Shown here piece by piece: positions 56,483 to 64,000 of a stretch of 64,000 bases of DNA. Within the stretch, counting starts at the first letter, position 1. Each line of letters opens with the position of its first letter. Origin of the DNA: Bolinopsis microptera (Eukaryota > Ctenophora > Tentaculata > Lobata > Bolinopsidae). Below the pieces are notes generated by a model, which was not told the DNA's origin, searched no databases, and saw only the letters and a list, made by a program, of their open reading frames with translations. Where the stretch lies: positions 14,725,840-14,789,839 of the forward strand of contig NC_087081.1 in NCBI RefSeq assembly GCF_026151205.1. Reading direction: 5' to 3'. The position numbers and the translations under genes were made by a program.

Positions 56483-59400
56483 TGCTGAAACAGTTGACTC
56501 TGCTAGCCCTGCTTCTCGGAGCGCAGTGCTTAACCCGAGAGGAGCTTGAAGCGTTTACACCTAGACACCCTGACTACACAGATTTTAATACTAATCTCAA
56601 GTCTGAGGTATGTTTACCTCAGGTAACCAGGTAACCAGGTAACCAGGTAACCAGGTAACCAGGTAACCAGGTAACCAGGTTTACACCTAGACACCCTGAC
56701 TACACAGATTTTAATACTAATCTCAAGTCTGAGGTTTGTGCATATTTCCGATATTCTCGAAAATTCAGAGCAATTGTATTTAAGTGTATTTCAGTGCACT
56801 CAATGTTTCCTCTATTCTCGAAAATTCAGAGCAATTGTATTTAAGTGTATTTCAGTGCACTCAATATTTCCGATATTCTCGATAATTCAGAGCAATGTTT
56901 ATTGTTTGAGTGTATTTCAGTCATGACAACATTTCCTAACGATTGTGGTGATTTTATATAGCTAAGGATCTAATTTTTATATCCTGAATTCAACGATATG
57001 ATTTTGTTCTTAACATAATAAAATAAATATAGGAAACGGCTTGTACTTCATGCTCTGAAAAGCAAGATCAACTCAGCATGAACACACCGTTACCATGTCA
57101 ACACACCGTTACCATGTCAACTAATCCATCTCCCGCAGGTTTACGGTCGAGATAATGCAGATGGATCACAAACAATCTACACTAACGGGATTCCGTCTCA
57201 TCCTACGTGGGAGTTCCCCCAGGCCTCTGGAAATCCCAACGAATTGAAAGTATATTGTTGCTTTAATCCGAGCAGCTATTTCACTATCCGAAGGGTCATG
57301 TAAACGACGGTCATCATTTTTGTGCTTGTTATTCTGGCAGCTATTTCATTGAAAATGTCTTGAACTGTATAAATTGTATACAGAATATCACGATTTGCAA
57401 TATTTGCTTGTAAATATTGGTAAGTTGGAATCTTAGCTTATACAAACCTTTAGTTTTATTCGTCTAATGTAGTTGTGAATGTATTGCTATTGTTAAATAG
57501 TAACTAGAGTATATTGCAGGAGATCAGAACAACGTTAAACATATACTCTGAACCTCGTATGAGAGCTGAGCCTTTGAGATGTATACCAATGGGTTTCATA
57601 GGAATCGCAACTTCTGGTAGGTACTGGGTAATCTATGGTGTAATTTGGTTAAGCAACGTTTAGATTTAAATCGCATATACCGAATAGCAAATTTCAGTGC
57701 AATTCTGATCAAAGTACTGAATTTATAATACCAAACAAATCTCCCCAGGAGTAGCAATAGATGGATGGTTCCCGGCAGAACGTGGATGTCCGGAAGTAGC
57801 CGAGTTTGAGGAACTGGATATTTGCGAGGGACACCCGTCACCAAACGGGCAATATCACTACCACCACTACTCTCCCTGTGTGCAGATGCCAACTTGTGGA
57901 GTACCCTCAAGTGAGACAAGTAACCAGGTAACCAGGTAACCAGGTAACCAGGTAACCAGGTAATATCACTACCACCACTACTCTCCCTGTGTGCAGATGC
58001 CAACTTGTGGAGTACCCTCAAGTGAGACAAGTAACCAGGTAACCAGGTAACCAGGTAACCAGGTAACCAGGTAACCAGGTAACCAGGTAATATCACTACC
58101 ACCACTACTCTCCCTGTGTGCAGATGCCAACTTGTGGAGTACCCTCAAGTGAGACAAGTAACCAGGTAACCAGGTAACCAGGTAACCAGGTAACCAGGTA
58201 ACCAGGTAATATCACTACCACCACTACTCTCCCTGTGTGCAGATGCCAACTTGTGGAGTACCCTCAAGTGAGACAAGTAACCAGGTAACCAGGTAACCAG
58301 GTAACCAGGTAACCAGGTAATATCACTACCACCACTACTCTCCCTGTGTGCAGATGCCAACTTGTGGAGTACCCTCAAGTGAGACAAGTAACCAGGTAAC
58401 CAGGTAACCAGGTAACCAGGTAACCAGGTAATATCACTACCACCACTACTCTCCCTGTGTGCAGATGCCAACTTGTGGAGTACCCTCAAGTGAGACAAGT
58501 AACCAGGTAACCAGGTAACCAGGTAATCAGGTAACCAGGTAACCAGGTAACCAGGTAACCAGGTAACCAGGTAACCAGGTAACCAGGTAACCAGGTAACC
58601 AGGTAACCAGGTTACCAGGTAACCAGGTAACCAGGTAACCAGGTAACCAGGTAACCAGGTAGCCAGGTAACTAGGTAACCAGGTAACCAGGTAACCAGGT
58701 AACCAGGTGACCAGGTAACAAGGTAACCTATAGAGTAATTTCATTAATTCACCAGATATTGTATAAAACCCCTTCATCAGTTCATCGGTTTGTTCAACTT
58801 TAGTCGGGATACTTTCAGCGATATGGGGCGTTGCAATAGACGGTATTCCAATATACGGACCATTTGATGAGGACGGAAGACAGCTAACTAAAGAGGACCT
58901 GGACGAGTGCGGAGGAAAGTACGACAGTACTGGGAGGTACAAGTATCACATGACTGTGGATCCTCCTTACTCCCTCGCTTGTCTCCGTGGTGAGGTGAGA
59001 GACTTTTGTTTAGCTCAATCGAGGATTAACAGTAATTACTGCTGGAATAAACGTGTCAACAAACAGGGTTGTTTGTGAACTAATTTATTTGTGATAGGAT
59101 TTTAATCTAGTTATCTTCAGATTAGGAGTGATCTAGGAAAATCGGCCGGAACTTTCTTCTGTGCTTGTCCTTTTGATGATACTATGTTTGTGGACAGTAA
59201 GTCTTACATTTTCATATACTTCTCATATCGTAAATTAATCAATTAAACGAATAAGTATTATATTCTATGCAACATAACTTATGAATAAGATACCATTATT
59301 ACTATGATAATATGATAATATGATACCATTATTACTATGATAATATGATAATATGATACCATTATTACTATGATAATATGATAATATGATACCATTATTA

Positions 59401-62400
59401 CTATGATAATAAGATACCATTATTACTATGATAATATGATAATATGATACCATTATTACTATGATAATATGATAATATGATAATATGATAATATTCTGAG
59501 TAAGTACACATTTCTACAGGATCTGGAGATAAGAGTCACGGGTACGATAACAGAGGAAGTAGACCGTCTAGTATATGTCAGTTCAATACTGACGGGGACC
59601 AGCCTGCCCAGTAAGTAGACCGTCTAGTATATGTCAGTTCAGTACTGACGGGGACCAGCCTGCCCAGTAAGTAGACCGTCTAGTATATGTCAGTTCAGTA
59701 CTGACGGGGACCAGCCTGCCCAGTAAGTAGACCGTCTAGTATATGTCAGTTCAGTACTGACGGGGACCAGCCTGCCCAGTAAGTAGACCGTCTAGTATAT
59801 GTCAGTTCAGTACTGACGGGGACCAGCCTGCCCAGTAAGTAGACCGTCTAGTATATGTCAGTTCAGTACTGACGGGGACCAGCCTGCCCAGTAAGTAGAC
59901 CGTCTAGTATATGTCAGTTCAGTACTGACGGGGACCAGCCTGCCCAGTAAGTAGACCGTCTAGTACATGTCAGTTCAGTACTGACGGGGACCAGCCTGCC
60001 CAGTAAGTAGACCGTCTAGTATATGTCAGTTCAGTACTGACGGGGACCAGCCTGCCCAGTAAGTAGACCGTCTAGTATATGTCAGTTCAGTACTGACGGG
60101 GACCAGCCTGCCCAGTAAGTAGACCGTCTAGTATATGTCAGTTCAGTACTGACGGGGACCAGCCTGCCCAGTAAGTAGACCGTCTAGTATATGTCAGTTC
60201 AGTACTGACGGGGACCAGCCTGCCCAGTAAGTTTAAAGTACGGATAAGTTTCCAATTCAGACAAAATTATAACATTCTTTTCGAACGTCTGTCTTCCAAG
60301 AAAATTATTTGCTGAGAATCCTCATTTGGCAGATGCAATGAATCGTATGATAAGAACTACGACATTGGATACGAATGGGTTAAACAAGACAGGACCATCA
60401 AACTAGCTCCGTGTTGTCCAGCTGGGAACGCTTGCGGAGACAGCTGTAAAACTGTAAATAAACAGGCAACTTGGTCGTTTAGCTCCGGACAGTCTATGCA
60501 ACGTCTATGCAACGTCCATGCAACAACAAAAGAACCGTCTATGCAACGTCTATGCAACGTCCCTGCACAATGAACACTCTATGCACACTCCCTGCACGGT
60601 CAGTCTATGCAACGTCTATGCAACGTCTATGCAACGTCTATGCAACGTCCCTGCACAGTACCATATGAACACCGGCTACTAGCCGGCTACTAGCCGGCTA
60701 CTAGCCGGCTAGTAGCCACTTTTGTAATAACAGCTCCTCAACTTCACATTACCAACCGGCTACTAACCGGCACTTGAAAAGTGGTCACTAGCCGGCTACT
60801 AACCGGCTACTAGCCGGCTAGTGACCACAAAGTGGCTACTAACCGGCTACTAAGCGGTCACTAGCCGGCTATTAGCCGAGCTCTAAAGCAGACCTACTAG
60901 TAGCCGGTTCCAAACCGGCTACTAGCCGGCACTTAGAAAGCGGTCACTAGCCTTAGCGGTCACTTGCATAAGAATCCCTGCAGGGACGTGATCAGTGAAA
61001 ACGATGTGATCCCCAATTGAGTTCTAACGGATCACCGCAATCGTTAGGATTTGACGTGATACCATGCATGATAGATCAGATCAAATAACCATGGGTATAA
61101 CGAGCCCTGACGGACCTGCAGGCCTTTCCAAAAACTATATAAGTAGCATTAGCCACCAACTTATTTATCCCTCGTTCTTTACATCGTTCTTTACTATACA
61201 TCATTCTTTACTCTTAATCAACATGCGGACCAGAAGAAACAGATATACCGCTCCTACACCTGCTCCTAAATGCGATCACTGTGGGTCTACCGGTCACATC
61301 TCCTCAATCTGCTCCAGAAGGACTTACAGTCCCGACCTTCCCTCCCTCAGATGTACTGCCTGCATTCGGACTGTTAGAAGCGCTTACAGAGAGGACCCAG
61401 ATTATCTACAGATTATAGTACACATCGATCCGTGCTCCCTGCACTCTACACCCACAAAGACCCAAAAAAAAGGCTAGCGACCGCTTTTCGAGTGCCGGCT
61501 AGTAGGTCCGCTTAAGAGCCGGCTAGTGACCGGTTAGTAGCCGGTTAGTAGCCACTTGGTGGTTACTAGCCGGTTAGTAGCCGGTTAGTAGCCGGCTAGT
61601 GACCGCTTTCTAAGTGCCGGCTAGTAGCCGGTTTGGAACCGGCTACTAGTAGGTCCGCTTAAGAGCCGGCTAGTGACCGGTTAGTAGCCACTTGGTGGTT
61701 ACTAGCCGGTTAGTAGCCGGCTAGTGACCGCTTTCTAAGTGCCGGCTAGTAGCTGGTTTGGAACCGGTTTGGAACCGGCTACTAGTAGGTCTGCTTTAGA
61801 GCTCGGCTAATAGCCGGCTAGTGACCGGTTAGTAGCCGGTTAGTAGCCACTTGGTGGTTACTAGCCGGTTAGTAGCCGGTTAGTAGCCGGCTAGTGACCG
61901 CTTTTCAAGTGCCGGCTAGTAGCCGGTTTAGAACCGGCTACTAATAGGTCTGCTTTAGAGCCGGCTAGTGACCGGCTAGTGACCGCTTAGTAGCCGGTTA
62001 GTAGCCACTTTGTGGTCACTAGCCGGCTAGTAGCCGGTTAGTAGCCGGCTAGTGACCACTTTTCAAGTGCCGGTTAGTAGCCGGTTGTTAATGTGAAGTT
62101 GAGGAGCTGTTATTACAAAAGTGGCTACTAGCCGGTGTTCATATGGTACTGTGCAGGGACGTTGCATAGACGTTGCATAGACGTTGCATAGACTGACCGT
62201 GCAGGGAGTGTGCATAGAGTGTTCATTGTGCAGGGACGTTGCATAGACGTTGCATAGACGGTTCTTTTGTTGTTGCACGGACGTTGCATAGACGTTGCAT
62301 AGACTGTCCGGAGCTAAACGACCAACTTCCCAATAAACACTTGAAATAACATGCCCACTAAGTTTCATTTCGTGCTTCGTAAACTTTACAATATTCATAG

Positions 62401-63274
62401 TTGAACCTGAAATTTTTGCTCAAGCTTGTCACGTTCTTATCAACGAATGAACGAAGACTGAATCTCACTTGTTATGTTTCAGAGTGAAGGGCTCCAGGAG
62501 AACTGCACCCAAGAAGTAAGAGAAGTGAAATACCTAACAAGGATTGCTAAAGAGGGATCTAACCAAGACAACAGTAACCAAGACAACAGTAACCAAGACG
62601 ACGACAGAAGACCTGACGACGATAAAAGACCGGATAACGGTGGTAAGCCTGATCGTAGCTGTATGGAACCATGTATACAAGAATGTGAGGGTTCCAACAG
62701 CGGCGGGCAAGGTGGGCGCGGAGGAAGAGGAAATGAGTGTCGGGACAAATGTCATAAGAAGTGTACATCCCAGGGAAGTGATGATGAAAGAAGACCCGAT
62801 GGTGATAGAGGAAGGCCTGATGGTGGCAAAGGAAGGCCTGGTGAAGATAGAGGAAGGCCTGGGGATGATAGAGGAAGGCCTGGTCAAGATAGAGGAAGGC
62901 CTGGTGAAGATAGAGGAAGGCCTGGTGAAGATAGAGGAAGGCCTGGTGAAGATAGAGGAAGGCCTGGTGAAGATAGAGGAAGGCCTGGTGAAGATAGAGG
63001 AAGACCAGAAGGTGGCAGAGGACCAGAAGGTGGCAGAGGACCAGAAGGAAGACCTGACAGGAGTTGTATGGAGCCCTGTATGAGCGACTGTGACAGTGGC
63101 TCACGTGACTGCAGGGACAAATGTCACTCGCAGTGTACTTCTGGACGATCTAGATACTTTGCTGATGATGTGGAACTCGAGGAGGGTGGAAAACAGAAAA
63201 AGGGAAAAGCGAAGGGAAAGGGAAAAAAGAAGAAGGGCAAAGGAAAAAAGAAAAATGTCAAGAGAGGAAGTTAA
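56482..63274 (+). CDS. Gene B: secreted YHYH-domain protein, 9 exons, 588 aa
   Basis: Exons with GT/AG ends and matching phase: 56482-56607, 57139-57249, 57520-57616, 57749-57910, 58804-58994, 59121-59196, 59520-59610, 60333-60453, 62483-63274. The total is 1767 nt with no internal stop. A signal peptide (MLKQLTLLALLLGAQC) is followed by a YHYH domain: NGIPSHPTW (exon 2), GHPSPNGQYHYHHYSPC (about 139-155), GVAIDGIPIYGP (174-185), then YKYHMT and DPPYSLACLRG. YHYH proteins occur in bacteria, algae and marine invertebrates; their biochemical role is not established to my knowledge. The last exon adds two Cys-rich modules, a GRPGEDR repeat and a Lys/Gly tail. No membrane segment follows the signal peptide, so secretion is likely. 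An extracellular matrix or mineral-linked role is only a guess. Confidence 0.88.
56624..56737 (+). repeat. Octamer array plus duplicated tail of gene B exon 1
   Basis: After the real donor (GAG|GTATGT) come seven AGGTAACC octamers and then a second copy of the exon-1 tail (TTTACACCTAGACACCCTGA ... AAGTCTGAG) ending in GTTTGT. Reading from copy 1 into copy 2 meets a stop, so the first donor is the functional one. Confidence 0.92.
56745..56930. repeat. ~62-bp tandem repeat
   Basis: Three copies of CGATATTCTCGAAAATTCAG, AGCAATTGTATTTAAG and TGTATTTCAGTGCACTCAAT in intron 1 of gene B. Each contains the acceptor-like TATTTCAG. Confidence 0.9.
57749..58994 (+). CDS. Gene B YHYH core (exons 4-5)
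   Basis: Exon 4 carries the name motif Y147-H-Y-H150 in a His-rich stretch, with Cys at 125 and 137 and after YSPC. Exon 5 carries the second half, with DGIPIYGP and the YKYH repeat of the motif. The donor of exon 4 is GTGAGA at 57911; its tail was amplified into the intron. Confidence 0.88.
57863..58735 (+). repeat. Amplified YHYH exon tail with AGGTAACC spacers, 6 copies
   Basis: The last ~48 coding bp of exon 4 after the CAA codon (TATCACTACCACCACTACTC to CCCTCAA), with the donor GTGAGA, are followed by AGGTAACC octamers. The block recurs at about 57962, 58090, 58208, 58319 and 58430. A long octamer array (to 58735) closes the intron part. The copies are not in a usable phase as cassette exons. 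Confidence 0.95.
59280..59500. repeat. ~30-bp AT-rich repeat
   Basis: About seven copies of GATACCATTATTACTATGAT plus AATATGATAATAT in intron 6 of gene B. Confidence 0.9.
59555..60230 (+). repeat. 56-bp array: exon-7 tail plus donor, 12 copies
   Basis: The unit is GTAAGTAGACCGTCTAGTAT, ATGTCAGTTCAGTACTGACG and GGGACCAGCCTGCCCA. It reproduces the last 56 bp of exon 7 up to its donor; the exon itself is copy 1 (with AATACTG in place of AGTACTG). The copies are nearly identical. Use of any later donor adds 56-bp steps and shifts the frame. Confidence 0.96.
61136..61143 (+). promoter_or_regulatory. TATA box of the foldback element gene
   Basis: TATATAAG, 80 bp before the ATG of the zinc-knuckle ORF. 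Confidence 0.55.
61223..61477 (+). CDS. Small CCHC zinc-knuckle protein, 84 aa, inside foldback element
   Basis: Starts MRTRRNRYTAPTPAPK and has the knuckle CDHCGSTGHISSIC (C-x2-C-x4-H-x4-C), then a second Cys pair, RCTACIRTVR, and a Lys-ending tail. The same frame is open upstream to 61064, but a TATA box at 61136 and a pyrimidine-rich leader favour the inner ATG. It lies between the inverted arms, so it belongs to the element. CCHC knuckles bind nucleic acid. It has no nuclease or transposase domain and could be an accessory or a captured protein. Confidence 0.6.
   Translation: MRTRRNRYTAPTPAPKCDHCGSTGHISSICSRRTYSPDLPSLRCTACIRTVRSAYREDPDYLQIIVHIDPCSLHSTPTKTQKKG
62483..63274 (+). CDS. Gene B last exon: Cys modules, GRPGEDR repeat, Lys tail
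   Basis: 263 codons and a stop. Module 1 is RSCMEPCIQEC ... CRDKCHKKC and module 2 is RSCMEPCMSDC ... CRDKCHSQC; each has two C-x3-C-x3-C blocks. Between them lie about eight GRPGEDR heptads (21-bp DNA repeat, 62811-63002) followed by GRGPEGG. The end is KGKAKGKGKKKKGKGKK. The repeat is open in all frames, which explains the overlapping false frames. Confidence 0.88.
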   Translation, partial: SEGLQENCTQEVREVKYLTRIAKEGSNQDNSNQDNSNQDDDRRPDDDKRPDNGGKPDRSCMEPCIQECEGSNSGGQGGRGGRGNECRDKCHKKCTSQGSDDERRPDGDRGRPDGGKGRPGEDRGRPGDDRGRPGQDRGRPGEDRGRPGEDRGRPGEDRGRPGEDRGRPGEDRGRPEGGRGPEGGRGPEGRPDRSCMEPCMSDCDSGSRDCRDKCHSQCTSGRSRYFADDVELEEGGKQKKGKAKGKGKKKKGKGKKKNVKRGS

Positions 63275-63530
63275 AATGATAGAATAACGGGAATTTTATG
63301 GACAGCAAAAGTCTTTAATTAGTTTAAATCTGGAGTCTACTTAAGAATTCTATGAACGTTTCAAATCATAATATTTCAGAATGAGTATTGTATCAATATA
63401 ATATAATCAATAGACACTTGGAGGATTAACGCATTGGGTTAAGTTGTAGTTGTTCATGTTAGACAGTTACGAATTATAAATTACCTTGTTTTATTTCATA
63501 TCCGTTGTAATAAACTTATAAAATAGACTT
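63275..63530 (+). terminator. Gene B 3' end with polyadenylation signal
   Basis: AATAAA at 63509-63514, about 235 bp after the stop, in AT-rich sequence. Confidence 0.55.
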
Positions 63531-64000
63531 ACTTGACTTGACTTGACTTAAGGCGGCTTCAGCGTCCGAGTATTAATGCGCTGTCTCCATATAACTCTAT
63601 TCGCCATAAGTCCGCCCATTTCTCCAGTGTCGTTGAGACCCGTGTCAGCGTGTAGGCTATCAACATAAGTCATGGCTGGTCTCCCCCTATTCCGCACCCC
63701 ATGAGTTGGTTCCCAGAGTAGCAAGCGGTTTGCGACTAGTTCTGGGTGCCGGTGGATATGGCCTGCTAGTTGCATCCTGCGCTCTTGGATCTTCATGGTT
63801 GCTCTCGGTAGGTTGCCATAGACTTCTTTGTTGGTTTTGCGCTGCTTCCAATCCACATTTAGTGCCATCCTTAGCATTCTAGTGTAGCAGCCATCAATGC
63901 GTTTCTTCAATTGCTCTGTCAACGTCCACGTTTCAGAACCATAAAGAAGTATTAGGGTAAAATGCTTCCCTGGAGAGTTATGGGCAAACAACTGTTTTTG
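63531..64000 (-). mobile_element. LINE 3' end, runs off the window
   Basis: Minus-strand non-LTR element whose 5' part lies beyond the window edge. It ends at 63549-63551 with the ORF stop, followed directly by a (TCAAG)n tail (CTTAAGTCAAGTCAAGTCAA), a simple-repeat 3' end seen in several LINE clades. Confidence 0.75.
63548..64000 (-). CDS. LINE reverse transcriptase C-terminal part (partial)
   Basis: The visible part is open for about 147 codons and continues past the edge. It reads LILLYGSETWTLTEQLKKRI, then CYTRMLRMALNVDWKQRKTN, QERRMQLAGHIHRHPE, NRGRPAMTYVDSLHAD and a Trp-Arg end. The order YGSETW, W-x2-R, GH-x2-R, GRP-x2-T is the usual C-terminal region of LINE reverse transcriptases of the CR1/RTE/Jockey type. 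No frameshift is seen in this part. Confidence 0.8.
   Translation of the reverse strand, partial: QKQLFAHNSPGKHFTLILLYGSETWTLTEQLKKRIDGCYTRMLRMALNVDWKQRKTNKEVYGNLPRATMKIQERRMQLAGHIHRHPELVANRLLLWEPTHGVRNRGRPAMTYVDSLHADTGLNDTGEMGGLMANRVIWRQRINTRTLKPP

Larger units (their letters stand above)
60465..62331. mobile_element. Foldback transposon with 8-bp target duplication
   Basis: AATAAACA occurs at 60457-60464 and 62332-62339. The ends are inverted: GG(C/G)AA(C/G)TTGGTCGTT, then TAGCTCCGGACAGTCTATG. Both arms contain TATGCAACGTC repeats and then long CCGGCTACTAGCCGG-type palindromic subrepeats; the right arm is longer (about 61490-62331 versus 60465-60960). The unique centre carries a promoter and a zinc-knuckle ORF. 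An 8-bp duplication fits hAT, P or Merlin-type transposition, but the ends match none clearly. It inserted 11 bp after the exon-8 donor. Confidence 0.85.

Noticed and set aside
57596-58942. Minus-strand frames with LVTWLPGY and SHLRVLHKLASAHRESS
   Set aside because: They are the reverse of the amplified exon-4 tail and octamer array of gene B.
61064-61222. Upstream extension of the zinc-knuckle ORF to 61064
   Set aside because: The TATA box at 61136 lies inside the extension, so transcription would start after it; the inner ATG is preferred.
62479-63120. Other frames over the last exon of gene B, both strands
   Set aside because: The 21-bp repeat keeps all frames open. Only the frame joined in phase to exon 8 has the paired Cys modules.

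Overview
The window looks like nuclear DNA from a metazoan, probably a marine invertebrate of cnidarian or similar grade. The taxon is an inference from the mix of spliced genes with GT-AG introns, a tRNA-headed SINE, a LINE with a restriction-like endonuclease, a Crypton-like recombinase fragment and a secreted YHYH protein. The DNA is AT-rich and unusually full of minisatellites with units of 8 to about 160 bp.

Layout. From 1 to about 34.8 kb there is little convincing coding sequence. This part holds long tandem arrays, a 5'-truncated LINE inside one array (1728-3573), a SINE (12164-12532), one intact unknown minus-strand ORF (12752-13246), a few possible first exons, a 3.9 kb inverted-repeat element (23739-27643) with a nested 1007-bp-arm palindrome, and a family of GGCCGTATA foldback repeats (22.6, 28-29 and 30.7 kb).

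Two multi-exon plus-strand genes fill the right half. Gene A (34845-54165) was assembled by hand as 20 exons with matching phases and no internal stop. It encodes a type I membrane receptor of 1201 aa: signal peptide, six Ig-like domains, acidic stalk, one membrane helix and a tail of about 508 aa. Gene B (56482-63274) has 9 exons and encodes a secreted 588-aa protein with a YHYH domain, Cys-rich modules around a GRPGEDR repeat, and a Lys/Gly-rich end. A foldback transposon with 8-bp target duplications and its own small zinc-knuckle gene sits in the last intron of gene B. The right edge carries a second LINE fragment on the minus strand.

The main observation is that the minisatellites in these two genes are mostly built on splice junctions. 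The repeat unit often contains the last bases of the exon plus the 5' splice site, or the 3' splice site plus the first bases of the exon. Some introns therefore carry tens to about 100 copies of their own splice site. A second notable item is a 31-bp hAT-like insertion with an 8-bp target duplication, in frame in a coding exon of gene A. Gene models and family names come from reading the sequence alone; no search or alignment was run.
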